Below, piece by piece: positions 44,760 through 53,117 of a stretch of DNA of 64,000 bases. The stretch comes from Flavihumibacter stibioxidans (GTDB lineage Bacteria; Bacteroidota; Bacteroidia; Chitinophagales; Chitinophagaceae). The notes below the pieces were generated by a model, which did no database searches, had not been told where the DNA came from, and saw only the letters and a list, made by a program, of their open reading frames with translations. The position numbers and the translations under genes were made by a program. Numbering within the stretch: the first letter of the stretch is position 1; every line of letters begins with the position of its first letter. The stretch is taken from positions 868,001 to 932,000 of the forward strand of contig NZ_MBUA01000001.1 in assembly GCF_014332695.1 (NCBI RefSeq), written 5' to 3'.

Positions 44760-46466
44760 TTAATGCGAATCCCTTGATACATCCTTTCCGGAACCGCCTT
44801 TTAAAAAATCCATATCAGCGCCCAGGTGGGCCTGTTCTACATGCATCTGGTATAAGTGCACATATCCGCGTGACTGAACAGGTTCTGAAGGTGCCCAGAT
44901 GGCTCTCCGCAAATCCAGCTCCTCTTGGGAAACATGTAATTCCAAAGATCTTTTGTGGGCATCCAGGGTGATCATATCACCATTGCGAACAAGTGCCAGC
45001 GGGCCGCCAACAGCGGCTTCGGGGGAAACGTGCAGCACCACCGTACCAAAGCCAGTACCACTCATCCGGCCATCAGAAATACGAACCAGGTCTGTAATAC
45101 CCTGTTCCAGCAGTTTTTTTGGCAATGCCATATTTCCCACTTCCGCCATGCCGGGATAACCCCGCGGTCCCACATTCTTGAGTACCATGATGCTATTGCC
45201 GTCAATATCAAGTTCAGGATCGTCTATACGTGCATGATAGTCTTCGATATTCTCAAAAACAACTGCCCTGCCAGAATGTTTCAGTAATTGCGGGCTGGCT
45301 GCGGATGGCTTCATCACAGCACCATCAGGCGCGAGATTTCCCTTTACCACCACAATACCCGATTCCGCTTTAAAGGGACGATCCATGGTGGAGATTACAT
45401 CGGGGTTGTAGATTTCCGCACCCTGACAATTTTCGCCAATGGTTTTACCATTCACCGTAATGGCATCAAGGTGAATGATGGCCGACATTTCCTTTATCAA
45501 TGCAGGCAATCCGCCGGCATAGTAAAGGTCTTCCATATAGTGTTGTCCGGATGGCTGGATATTGGCCAGCAAGGGAACCTCCCGGGAAAATCTGTCAAAA
45601 TCATCTAACTCCAGGTCAACGCCGATACGGCCGGCAATGGCCAGGAGGTGGATGACAAAATTGGTCGAACCGCCAATGGCGGCATTCACCCTGATGGCAT
45701 TTTCAAACGCTTTACGGGTGAGTATGCGTGACAGGGTCAGGTCCTGTTTTACCATTTCCACAATGCGGCGCCCGGATAATTGCGACAGGACTTTACGTCG
45801 CGCATCCGCAGCGGGAATGGAAGCATTATTGGGCAGCGACAGTCCAAGCGCTTCCACCATGGCAGCCATGGTGGAAGCCGTACCCATTACAGCGCAATGC
45901 CCCTGTGTGCGGGCCATACAGGCTTCCGCCTCCAAAAACTCGGCAGGTGTTATTTCACCTAATTTACTGGCCACATCAAAGCGCCAGACATCCGAAGTTC
46001 CAATATCGCGTCCTTTCCAATGACCTTTCAGCATGGGTCCGCCGGAGATAACCAGTGTGGGCAGATTCACACTGCAGGCGCCCATCACCAGCGAGGGGGT
46101 TGTTTTATCGCAGCCGCACAAAAGCACCACCCCGTCAATTGGATTGGCGCGGATGGACTCTTCCACATCCATGCTCACCAGGTTGCGGTATAGCATGGCG
46201 GTTGGCTTTACCAGGGTTTCACCCAGGGACATAACGGGGAACTCTACCGGAACCCCCCCGGCCTCCAACACCCCTTTTTTCACAGCTTCCGCAAGGTCCC
46301 TGAAATGGGCATTACAGGGCGTCAGTTCACTCCAGGTATTACAGATCCCGATCACCGGTTTACCCTCGAACATATCCGTAGGGATGCCCTGATTTTTCAT
46401 CCAGGCGCGGTAAATGAAACCGTCCTTCCCTTTGCGACCAAACCAGTTACTGCTTCTGAGGTTCAT
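44760..46466 (-). CDS. IlvD/Edd family sugar-acid dehydratase
   Basis: A 568-residue Fe-S dehydratase closer to L-arabinonate/pentonate dehydratases than to IlvD, judged by the start (SSNWFGRKGKDGFIYRAWMKNQG) and overall length. Cluster-ligand regions are GICNTWSELTPCNAH near residue 45, LLCGCDKTTPS near 115 and ARTQGHCAVMGTASTMA near 190; also GRMSGTGFGTVVLHVSPEAA near 480. It would dehydrate an aldonic acid to a 2-keto-3-deoxy acid. With the SDR and aldo/keto reductase in the same operon it suggests a non-phosphorylative sugar pathway; a biosynthetic DHAD role is less likely because no other ilv gene is here. Confidence 0.86.
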   Translation of the reverse strand: MNLRSSNWFGRKGKDGFIYRAWMKNQGIPTDMFEGKPVIGICNTWSELTPCNAHFRDLAEAVKKGVLEAGGVPVEFPVMSLGETLVKPTAMLYRNLVSMDVEESIRANPIDGVVLLCGCDKTTPSLVMGACSVNLPTLVISGGPMLKGHWKGRDIGTSDVWRFDVASKLGEITPAEFLEAEACMARTQGHCAVMGTASTMAAMVEALGLSLPNNASIPAADARRKVLSQLSGRRIVEMVKQDLTLSRILTRKAFENAIRVNAAIGGSTNFVIHLLAIAGRIGVDLELDDFDRFSREVPLLANIQPSGQHYMEDLYYAGGLPALIKEMSAIIHLDAITVNGKTIGENCQGAEIYNPDVISTMDRPFKAESGIVVVKGNLAPDGAVMKPSAASPQLLKHSGRAVVFENIEDYHARIDDPELDIDGNSIMVLKNVGPRGYPGMAEVGNMALPKKLLEQGITDLVRISDGRMSGTGFGTVVLHVSPEAAVGGPLALVRNGDMITLDAHKRSLELHVSQEELDLRRAIWAPSEPVQSRGYVHLYQMHVEQAHLGADMDFLKGGSGKDVSRDSH

Positions 46467-46491
46467 GGGTTGCTTTTAATGGTTGTACCGC

Positions 46492-47487
46492 TTAAGCCAG
46501 GATTTGATTAATCTGTCTGAGTTCATCATCAGCAAACCGGTAATTCGACAGGCATTTCAGTGAATCATCAATTTGTTCCGGTCTGCTCGCCCCAATCAGC
46601 ACGGAGGTAATGCGTGGATCTTTTATCACCCAGGCAAGCGCCATCTGCGCCAGGGTCTGGCCACGCTGTTTTGCCAGTTCGTTTAACCGCGCTGCTTTTG
46701 CAATGCTGGTTTCGGTAACTGCATTTTCTTCCATGGCACCATTACCCAGGTGACGGGCTGCCCGTGAGAATTCCGGAATTCCTTTCAGGTATTTATCGGT
46801 CAGCAGTCCCTGCGCCAGCGGCGAGAAAGGAATACAGCCCATACCCTCCTCTTCCACAGCTTCGAGTAATCCGTCTTCAATCCACCTGTCGAACATATTG
46901 TATTTGGGCTGGTGGATCAGGCAGGGTGTTCCCAGTTGTTTGAGTATGGCAGCTGCTTTGCGGGTCTCGGCCGGAAGGTAGCTGGAGATACCCACATACA
47001 GGGCCTTGCCCTGGCGAACGATCAGGTCCAGTGCAGCCATGGTTTCTTCCAATGGGGTTGTCGGATCGGGACGATGGTGATAAAAAATATCAACATAATC
47101 CAGCTTCATTCGTTTCAGGCTCTGGTCCAGGCTGGACACGAGGTATTTCTTTGACCCCCAGTCGCCATAGGGTCCGGGCCACATGCGCCAGCCGGCTTTG
47201 GAGGAGATCACCAGTTCATCGCGGTGGTCGCGAAAATCGGAGTGCAGGATCCTGCCGAAGTTTTCTTCGGCTGAGCCTGCAGGTTGTCCGTAATTATTGG
47301 CAAGGTCAAAATGGGTGATGCCGGCATCAAAAGCCCTGCGCAGGATGGCCCGGCAATTTTCTATCGGATCTATATCCCCGAAATTGTGCCAGAGACCCAG
47401 GGACACAGCAGGAAGCATGAGGCCGCTATTTCCGCAGCGGCGGTACTCCATCGAATCATAACGGGAAGGGTTAGGTGAATATGACAT
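46492..47487 (-). CDS. Aldo/keto reductase, YghZ-like
   Basis: A 331-residue NADPH-dependent TIM-barrel oxidoreductase. Active-site residues are visible in THFDLANNYGQPAGSAE (Asp and Tyr), SSKAGWRMWPGPYGDWGSKK (Lys) and DIFYHHRPDPTTPLEE (His), and the C-terminal cofactor motif is SVLIGASRPEQIDD. Closest in appearance to E. coli YghZ (L-glyceraldehyde 3-phosphate reductase). It lies 25 bp upstream of the sugar-acid dehydratase on the same strand. Confidence 0.9.
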   Translation of the reverse strand: MSYSPNPSRYDSMEYRRCGNSGLMLPAVSLGLWHNFGDIDPIENCRAILRRAFDAGITHFDLANNYGQPAGSAEENFGRILHSDFRDHRDELVISSKAGWRMWPGPYGDWGSKKYLVSSLDQSLKRMKLDYVDIFYHHRPDPTTPLEETMAALDLIVRQGKALYVGISSYLPAETRKAAAILKQLGTPCLIHQPKYNMFDRWIEDGLLEAVEEEGMGCIPFSPLAQGLLTDKYLKGIPEFSRAARHLGNGAMEENAVTETSIAKAARLNELAKQRGQTLAQMALAWVIKDPRITSVLIGASRPEQIDDSLKCLSNYRFADDELRQINQILA

Positions 47488-47524
47488 AGCAGTGTTAGTT
47501 TTGGTTTTGATTGCAGGTATAAAA

Positions 47525-48937
47525 TCAATGGATGGCTTTCCTGATCTTCATGGCAACCGGATCCCAGTTGATGATTTTCTTTTGAAAATAACTGTCGTTG
47601 CAGGAAAGGCAGGGGGCGGCTGCACGGAAGCCAAAAACCGCATCTTCCACCACAGGCTTTCCGGTTCTGATGGCCTCAAAGAAATTGGTAAAATGATCGA
47701 GGTGTGCATTATATCCCGCCGGCGCTTTATATTGAACATCCGCTTTTACAGGTGCCTGCCGGTCTTCCGCGCTGTACTTTTTATTGTATTCATTCATTAA
47801 AGCATCCTGCATGGACTTCGTGTAGGTATTCAATGCATCCCAGCCGCCGATCCCGGGTGCTTTGGCCATGAGGCTGTGTTTGATCAGGAGGCTGTTCCCC
47901 CTGAGATCCATTACGCCTTCTTCCCCGATCATCCGGATGGAGCTGGTATCGCCGCCGCCGCTGATGAAATTAACCCTTAAGGAGAGTTGGAAAGGCGGAT
48001 GTTCGACTGCCTGGGGGTACTCCATGATGGCTGTCATGACATCGGGCACATCACGGCCATCTTTCCAGTGCGACAATTGTCCGGAGGAGAATATTTTATC
48101 GGGACCTTTAGAACCGGTAATCACATGAATGGCGGAAAGCAGGTGTACAAACAGGTCTCCGGCAACCCCGGTACCATAATCGCGGTAATTACGCCACCAG
48201 AAGAACTTTTTTGCATCATAGGGAATCTTCGCCGCGCCTGCTATATACCTATCCCAACTGACTGTTTCGGGAGATGCGTCCAATGGCATGGTATATTGCC
48301 AGGCGCCAAGAGCACTCTGGCGGTCGAAGGAAGCTTCGATCATATTCAGTTTTCCGATCTCTCCAGCCCTATATAGTTCTGCCGCTTTTGCATATACGAT
48401 GCTGCTTACCCCCTGGCTACCAACCTGCATAATTTTACCACTTGCTTTCTGGGCGGCAATTACCGGCAAGCCCTCACTGATCCTGTGCACCATGGGCTTT
48501 TCACAATACACGGCCTTGCCAGCCTGCAAAGCATCGATGGTGATTCTTGCATGCCAGTTATCGCTGGTCGCAATAATCACAGCATCTATATCTTTCCGGT
48601 TCAGTATCTCACGGTAGTCCTGGGTTACAAACAGGTCCCTGCCGTACAACTCCTGAGCACGTTCGAGTCTGCCTTTATACAGGTCGCATGCGGCCACCAT
48701 CTCCACGCCCGGAACTTTCAGGGCAGAACCGATATTCTGGTAGCCCATAATGCCCATACCGATCACGCCGATCCGGATTGCATCGTTGGATGAGATTTTT
48801 TTATCATAGGACAATATCCTTTCCTCTGCGTCGTCAGAAGATAAAGCCAGGAGTGGTCCTGAAGCCAGCAACATTGCGCTGCCTCCAAGCGACTGAAGGA
48901 ATCTGCGCCTGGAGGATGAATTGTTTTTAAGAGCCAT
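47525..48937 (-). CDS. Tat-exported Gfo/Idh/MocA family oxidoreductase
   Basis: A 470-residue protein. The N-terminus has a twin-arginine signal (SSRRRFLQSLGGSAML), so it is probably folded with its cofactor and exported to the periplasm. The Rossmann domain begins IRIGVIGMGIMGYQNIG near residue 55, contains EKP in KAVYCEKPMVHR (the family's conserved Lys) and is followed by the C-terminal beta-sheet substrate domain (FDRQSALGAWQY to AHLDHFTNFFEAIRTGKP). Such exported MocA proteins act on glycosides or sugar acids. It heads the operon that continues with the aldo/keto reductase, dehydratase and SDR. Confidence 0.88.
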   Translation of the reverse strand: MALKNNSSSRRRFLQSLGGSAMLLASGPLLALSSDDAEERILSYDKKISSNDAIRIGVIGMGIMGYQNIGSALKVPGVEMVAACDLYKGRLERAQELYGRDLFVTQDYREILNRKDIDAVIIATSDNWHARITIDALQAGKAVYCEKPMVHRISEGLPVIAAQKASGKIMQVGSQGVSSIVYAKAAELYRAGEIGKLNMIEASFDRQSALGAWQYTMPLDASPETVSWDRYIAGAAKIPYDAKKFFWWRNYRDYGTGVAGDLFVHLLSAIHVITGSKGPDKIFSSGQLSHWKDGRDVPDVMTAIMEYPQAVEHPPFQLSLRVNFISGGGDTSSIRMIGEEGVMDLRGNSLLIKHSLMAKAPGIGGWDALNTYTKSMQDALMNEYNKKYSAEDRQAPVKADVQYKAPAGYNAHLDHFTNFFEAIRTGKPVVEDAVFGFRAAAPCLSCNDSYFQKKIINWDPVAMKIRKAIH

Positions 48938-49010
48938 GATTAACCTTTAGCAATTTTTAATTAGAATGGATTCTAAAGATAAGAATTGCATCGTTCCTCA
49001 CAGCAGGGCT

Positions 49011-49046
49011 AAAAAAAAGACGGACAGCATTATTTGCGGTCCGTCT
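49011..49046 (-). terminator. Terminator of the lipoprotein gene at 49055
   Basis: AGACGGAC pairs with GTCCGTCT, extended by GC/GC inside a loop. On the minus strand it is followed by a run of eight T. It begins 8 bp after the stop codon. Confidence 0.85.
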
Positions 49047-49054
49047 GTCTAAAA

Positions 49055-49819
49055 TCAATATTCAAACTTGAACTGGGCTTCACCATCCGTGCCTGTCAGT
49101 GCATATCCTTCCGCATCATAGGTAAATTGATTGCTTTGATTTTCGTCCAGTTCGGTTCCCGGGAAATCGAAATTCATAGTCAACAGGTCATTCTTTGCTG
49201 CAAACTGAAGGGAGAACCCTGCATGATCCAGGATATATTTCGAAACGACGGGAAAAATTGGTTTCTTGTTTCCGTAGGTAAAAGTGGCCTTGAAAAAATC
49301 GCTGCCCACAGATTTAACCTGGGTAAGGTTTCCATTCAGGTACTGAAGGTCAAAGTCCATTTCTTCTTCCATCATTTTCATCAGCAGGCGAATCTTTGTA
49401 ACCTGTCCGTTGGTAACAGTATAGGTCAGTTCATCATCCTCAATTAAATCATCAGGTTCGCCTGCGACCTGCCTCCAGCTCTTGAAAGTGCCGGTTGCGG
49501 GAATGTTATTCAGGTAGGTATAGGTATAGATATTTTTAACGCCGTCATTAATTTCTTCCACCTTGATAACATTACCTGCCACGTCGTAGGTAAAGTTGGT
49601 TTTATCCGTATTGTCTGTGCTGATTACAGACACAAGGCGCTTGCCGGCATCATAGGTAAAGTTTAGCACTTTGGTTTCACCATTTTCGGTGACGGTCATT
49701 TTTTTTAAGAGGCGGGAGTTGTTGTTGTTGCCGGAGCCTGGCTCTTCAGATTTATCTTTCTTGCAGGCGGACATAGAAATGGCAGCAATGGCTGCCACCA
49801 TCAGGAAAATTTTCTTCAT
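49055..49819 (-). CDS. Hypothetical lipoprotein with RHS-like beta repeats
   Basis: A 254-residue protein with a lipoprotein signal (MKKIFLMVAAIAAISMSAC, lipid Cys at 19) and a Lys/Asn/Ser-rich linker. The mature part consists of repeating beta hairpins of the form LNFTYDAGKRLVSVIS, TNFTYDVAGNVIKVE and FTYDAEGYALTG, resembling the YD-type units of DUF4595 or RHS-like Bacteroidota lipoproteins. Expected to be anchored in the outer membrane. Function unknown. Monocistronic, with its own terminator. Confidence 0.8.
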   Translation of the reverse strand: MKKIFLMVAAIAAISMSACKKDKSEEPGSGNNNNSRLLKKMTVTENGETKVLNFTYDAGKRLVSVISTDNTDKTNFTYDVAGNVIKVEEINDGVKNIYTYTYLNNIPATGTFKSWRQVAGEPDDLIEDDELTYTVTNGQVTKIRLLMKMMEEEMDFDLQYLNGNLTQVKSVGSDFFKATFTYGNKKPIFPVVSKYILDHAGFSLQFAAKNDLLTMNFDFPGTELDENQSNQFTYDAEGYALTGTDGEAQFKFEY

Positions 49820-50008
49820 AAAAAAGGTTTATACGTTTTTAAAACGGAGGCAATATTACAAGCCGGTATCCAAAACGATAAACCCTAACAGGATGAAATG
49901 CGTTAAAATCTGTATGAACGGATGAGTTCCCTTCCCTTGGGAGGGTGGGCGAAGGACCAAACTCAACAAGATTCAAAAGGTTGAAATATTTGTCAAGCCG
50001 GCCTGTAC

Positions 50009-50167
50009 GGAAATTCCGCTCTGCATAATCACTGTTTTCCGTCAATAATTGACCATAGAAACCAATGCAGACGTATCGCTAGGGTAAGAGAGTTGATTCG
50101 AAATTTGTACCTGGCATATTGTGGTTATTTAGCTCCGGAATAAGGTGGACAGTTTCAGTGGAATTTC
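50009..50167 (+). repeat. ~160-bp dispersed repeat, copy A
   Basis: Begins GGAAATTCCGCTCTGCATAA and ends GTGGAATTTC. Shares its whole length with copies at 51401 and 53118, including TTTTCCGTCAATAATTGA and TTGATTCGAAATTTGTACCTG (split here: TTGATTCGAA, ATTTGTACCTG). The ends are inverted, GGAAATTCC against GGAATTTCC. The rest of the 49820-50245 gap holds only a GGGAGGGTGGGCGAAGGA segment (49938-49960) that looks like dispersed Bacteroidota intergenic repeats. Confidence 0.85.
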
Positions 50168-50244
50168 AACTATGATCGCATAAGGCCCGTGGTCTATTTC
50201 CACCGAGTTACTTGCGTTAAGCTATTGCAAATAGTATCCGATGA

Positions 50245-51294
50245 TCAACCAAGCGAATACCAGGTCCCTTTTCCAACACCATGCTTCTGCAAATGTTTGT
50301 CATCGACCAGTGCTTCAAGGTGTTTCTTAATAGTATTCCGGTTAGCCTCTGTCAGCACCACTATGTCACTGATTGTTATACGACCCCTTGACTTTACCAA
50401 CTCCAAAATTTTCAGGGATAGTTCCGGAAGCCGACCTAATAACAATTTTTCCCTTTCCAATTTTACTTCCAATCGTTGCTTTTGTTGTTTCAGTGCCTTT
50501 AGAAAAAATAATATCCAGGGTTGCCAGTTGGGGTTATCTGAACGCAGCGTTCCCTGTGTTTGTCGTAGTCCAAGATAATATCCTTCTTTGCTATTCTCAA
50601 TTACGGCTTCCAACGAACTATACGGGACATAGGCGTACCCTGCCGAAAGCAAAAGCCATGTAGTTAGAATTCTTGATAGCCTTCCGTTACCATCCTGGAA
50701 CGGATGAATTGCCAGGAATTCAACGATAAAAACCGAAATGATAAGTAATGGGTGCAATCTTTTTTTCTCCATCCCTTCCCATGTCCATTCCACCAGTTCT
50801 GCCATTCGAAATGGCGTATCAAACGGGCTTGCTGTTTCAAAAACAACCCCCAGGCTTTTTCCATCAGCGTCAAAGGCCTCTACATGATTATGGTTCTTTT
50901 TATATCCTCCCCGATGCCAGCTATCTTTTTCGCTATACTGAAGTAGATCTCTGTGAAACTGTTTGATATAATTTTCTGTAAGCGATATCTCCGTGTGATG
51001 CTGAAAGATAGTATTCATTACTTCAGCATAACCCGCTACTTCCTGCTCATCTCTTGTATTGAATTTTTTTATTTTAAGATTGCTGAGCAATGCTTCTACC
51101 TGCTGGTCACTCAATTTGCTTCCCTCAATCCTCGTAGAGGAACCTATACTTTCGACGGTAGCTACCCGTTTTAACGATTGCAATTGTTCAGGAGCCAATT
51201 GGCCTAATGCCCTCCAGGCCCCCTTAAATTCATCTATTTCGGCAATCAATGAAAGGAATTTTGGAGTAATCTGAATATGTTGAACATTAATCAT
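50245..51294 (-). CDS. Fic family protein (AMPylase, autoinhibited class II type)
   Basis: A 349-residue protein with the full Fic motif HPFQDGNGRLSR at 197-208, expected to transfer AMP (or another nucleotide moiety) from a nucleotide to a hydroxyl on a target protein. An N-terminal inhibitory helix motif SxxxEG is present at Ser53-Gly58 (Glu57), so activity should be self-restrained. A C-terminal winged helix-turn-helix (about 275-345, GRITISDIVVLTEANRNTIKKHL in parts) suggests DNA binding and autoregulation. The 80 bp before the start contains two triplets of a TACCC motif. It is flanked by same-direction repeat copies A and B. No separate antitoxin gene is visible. Confidence 0.92.
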   Translation of the reverse strand: MINVQHIQITPKFLSLIAEIDEFKGAWRALGQLAPEQLQSLKRVATVESIGSSTRIEGSKLSDQQVEALLSNLKIKKFNTRDEQEVAGYAEVMNTIFQHHTEISLTENYIKQFHRDLLQYSEKDSWHRGGYKKNHNHVEAFDADGKSLGVVFETASPFDTPFRMAELVEWTWEGMEKKRLHPLLIISVFIVEFLAIHPFQDGNGRLSRILTTWLLLSAGYAYVPYSSLEAVIENSKEGYYLGLRQTQGTLRSDNPNWQPWILFFLKALKQQKQRLEVKLEREKLLLGRLPELSLKILELVKSRGRITISDIVVLTEANRNTIKKHLEALVDDKHLQKHGVGKGTWYSLG

Positions 51295-51361
51295 TACCCG
51301 TATTATTACCCAAAAATACCCAAATGCAAGAAATTACCCAAATATTTACCCGTAAATACCC
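51295..51361. promoter_or_regulatory. Duplicated triple TACCC/GGGTA array upstream of fic
   Basis: TACCC occurs at 51295, 51307, 51317, 51335, 51347 and 51357. The spacing is 12 and 10 bp in each of two triplets, offset by exactly 40 bp. On the fic-coding strand they read GGGTA. The array covers the whole upstream region and abuts the ATG, so it is a good candidate operator for the Fic protein's winged helix or another regulator. Confidence 0.65.
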
Positions 51362-51400
51362 AAAAATTACTCTGTTTTGGATAAGTTTGAGTAACTACTT

Positions 51401-51560
51401 GAAATTCCGCTCTGTATAATCACTATTTTCCGTCAATAATTGATCACAGAAATCAATGCAGACAAAATCGCTGCCATAAAAGAATTGATTCGAAATTTGT
51501 ACCTGATTAATAGTGGTCATTCAGACCCGGAATAAGGTGGTCAGCACCAGTGGAATTTCC
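51401..51560 (+). repeat. ~160-bp dispersed repeat, copy B
   Basis: Starts GAAATTCCGCTCTGTATAAT and ends CAGTGGAATTTCC. Same direction as copies A and C, with scattered substitutions. Its right edge is fused to the truncated second reading frame of an IS3-like element. Confidence 0.85.
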
Positions 51561-51739
51561 AGCCGTGAACTCCTGGCTTTGGGCTGCAGGCCACTGAGCC
51601 CCTTTTCCAGATACATCTTGTACCACTTGTAAAACGTGCTCTTGTGGATACCCAACTGCCGTAAGGTTTGGTTCACCCCCAGTTCAGAGCCATCCACCAA
51701 TCGAATGATCTCTTCTTTCTCCGCAGCTGATAGTCGCAT
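51561..51739 (-). pseudogene. IS3-like orfB (integrase), 5' fragment
   Basis: Reads MRLSAAEKEEIIRLVDG, then the helix-turn-helix GVNQTLRQLGIHKSTFYKW and GLSGLQPKARSSRL, after which the frame passes into repeat copy B and ends twelve residues later. The DDE integrase core that should follow is missing. The upstream orfA stop is 20 bp away, the usual layout for this kind of IS. Confidence 0.85.
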
Positions 51740-51759
51740 ATACTTTCTCCTTTTTTCGT

Positions 51760-52116
51760 TTACTCCAAAATGGTCAAGCTTTTTTTTACTATGTCATAGC
51801 GCAGCATCAGATCCGCAACCATTTCTTTGAGCTTCTGATTCTCCTTCCGCAAATCAGAGACTTCATCGGAAGTGGCTTCGCGGGTAATATCCCCGGAGAG
51901 CCGCTTTTTGCCGGCCTCTAAGAACTCTTTATTCCACTTGTAAAACTGGGTTTGGTGAATACCGTGCTTTCTACAGATCTCCGCTACAGAAGTCTCCCCG
52001 CGGATCGCTTCCATGACAATCAGTATTTTCTGTTCTGAAGTAAACAGGCGTCGGGTCTTACGGCGAATGTCCTTGACAAAATTCTCCGTAGATTGTTTGG
52101 ATGGGATTGATTTCAT
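51760..52116 (-). CDS. IS3 family transposase OrfA
   Basis: A 118-residue DNA-binding protein with the HTH_Tnp_1 pattern: RRLFTSEQKILIVMEAIRG, ETSVAEICRKHGIHQTQFYKW and a C-terminal leucine-zipper-like helix (VSDLRKENQKLKEMVADLML) used for dimerisation. It recognises the IS ends. The partner orfB is truncated, so this copy should be inactive in transposition, though it might still bind related IS ends elsewhere. Confidence 0.88.
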   Translation of the reverse strand: MKSIPSKQSTENFVKDIRRKTRRLFTSEQKILIVMEAIRGETSVAEICRKHGIHQTQFYKWNKEFLEAGKKRLSGDITREATSDEVSDLRKENQKLKEMVADLMLRYDIVKKSLTILE

Positions 52117-52204
52117 TGTTAGAAATGTTTAATGATGAATAATCTCAAAAAAACACTCTCTTAAATTACTACCTTAATGGTACACTTTGCGCTGAAGATT
52201 TACA

Positions 52205-52411
52205 GTAAATGTTGACCCCACTGGACTTGAGGGAAGTTGAGTTACAAAGCAACCGCCCACTCCAATCATACTCGAATATGCTTTTGCAATTGTCACAGTG
52301 AAAGTATATTCCGTGTTCGGACAATACTCATTACTCTCAGATGGAGAAATTGATTGGGCATTAGCTGTTTTAAAGAGGATGCCGCTTAACAGGAGAAGGA
52401 ATTTGTTTCAT
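52205..52411 (-). pseudogene. Secreted surface protein gene, frameshifted and cut by the IS
   Basis: From codon 11 on, one frame reads a signal-peptide core and mature start (ILFKTANAQSISPSESN, then EYCPNTEYTFTVTIAKAYSS and GGCFVTQLPSSPVGSTFTV), typical of large cysteine-containing Bacteroidota surface proteins. The ATG at 52411 is in a different frame. One extra A in the AAA run after the ATG explains this, because removing it gives MNKFLLLLSGILFKTANAQ. The frame is then cut at the IS end (52204). It begins 7 bp after the stop of the beta-barrel gene, so it was probably in that operon. The remaining non-coding part of 52117-52419 belongs to the IS end. Confidence 0.72.
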
Positions 52412-52418
52412 AACTATT

Positions 52419-53006
52419 TTATTCTTTTTCTAAATGAAAATGAAAGCCAATCGACATCTGGAATCCGTTTTTGCTACTCCTAAATGTGCCTGAGGGATCG
52501 TTCGCGGTGTGTAGCTTATGTGAGTACCCTAACAATATTTCCAAACCAACTGATGAATTGAAAAAAACCTCTGATCCACCCATTAAAAAGAACTGGTTAA
52601 ACTTACCTCTATCTTTTGGCGGATTGTTGTTAGCGTTTACTCCAAACTGGTAACTTACATCGGCGAGAAGGTTAAATTGCTTATCAGGTTTCAGGAAGTA
52701 ATATCTTGCAAAGGGTCCTATAGCGAATTTGATATTATTATTAATTCCTCCACCTGAACTCTCTCCTTTATAAGAAGTAAGAAATGGCCTCAACCCACAA
52801 CCCAGTTTTTCAGCAAAAAAATAACCCACAGTACCTGATAAATCGATACTTGTGTATTTACCGGTAACATCAATCGAGGGGTGTGTATAATGCTCGTTAT
52901 AGGAGTAAAAGCTACCAGAGCCGCCTAATAACCAGGTATTCTGAGATAACTGTCCATTTGATACGGATACAGAAAAGAAAGCCGCAATGAACAAAAGAAA
53001 TTTCAT
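52419..53006 (-). CDS. Outer membrane beta-barrel protein
   Basis: A 195-residue exported protein with signal peptide (MKFLLFIAAFFSVSVSNG). The mature part alternates polar and aromatic or hydrophobic residues in strands of 8-11 residues (for example TWLLGGSGSFYSY, TSIDLSGTVGYFFAEKLG, IKFAIGPFARYYFL, QFNLLADVSYQFGVN, VGLEILLGYSHKL, GFQMSIGFHFHLE), giving about eight strands and an aromatic-ending last strand, as in OmpA-like or DUF6646-type small barrels. Cargo unknown. It lies directly upstream of the truncated surface-protein gene. Confidence 0.8.
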   Translation of the reverse strand: MKFLLFIAAFFSVSVSNGQLSQNTWLLGGSGSFYSYNEHYTHPSIDVTGKYTSIDLSGTVGYFFAEKLGCGLRPFLTSYKGESSGGGINNNIKFAIGPFARYYFLKPDKQFNLLADVSYQFGVNANNNPPKDRGKFNQFFLMGGSEVFFNSSVGLEILLGYSHKLHTANDPSGTFRSSKNGFQMSIGFHFHLEKE

Positions 53007-53117
53007 AGATAAGTTTATGAAGCGAACATAAACTGGCTATATTATCGGAATATTATCGTCGTATTAATATAGCGTGAAATTGATTGATGCAGGGGAATGT
53101 ATGCCTTGGTTACATAA

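Larger units (their letters stand above)
51561..52204 (-). mobile_element. Truncated IS3-like insertion sequence
   Basis: Contains an intact transposase orfA (51760-52116) and only the first ~59 codons of orfB, so it cannot move by itself. The probable left end, on the minus strand, is TGTAAATCTTCAGCGCAAAG at 52204, which is where homology of the interrupted upstream gene ends. The right end has been lost at the junction with repeat copy B. Confidence 0.75.

Noticed and set aside
50168-50230. Short minus-strand peptide reading into repeat copy A, which might be another truncated gene
   Set aside because: It is only ~20 codons after a stop, with no recognisable homology; unlike the junctions at copies B and C there is no convincing gene.
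51521-51739. 72-residue orfB-like frame as a complete small transposase gene
   Set aside because: Its last twelve residues are translated repeat copy B, so it is a truncated fragment rather than a gene.
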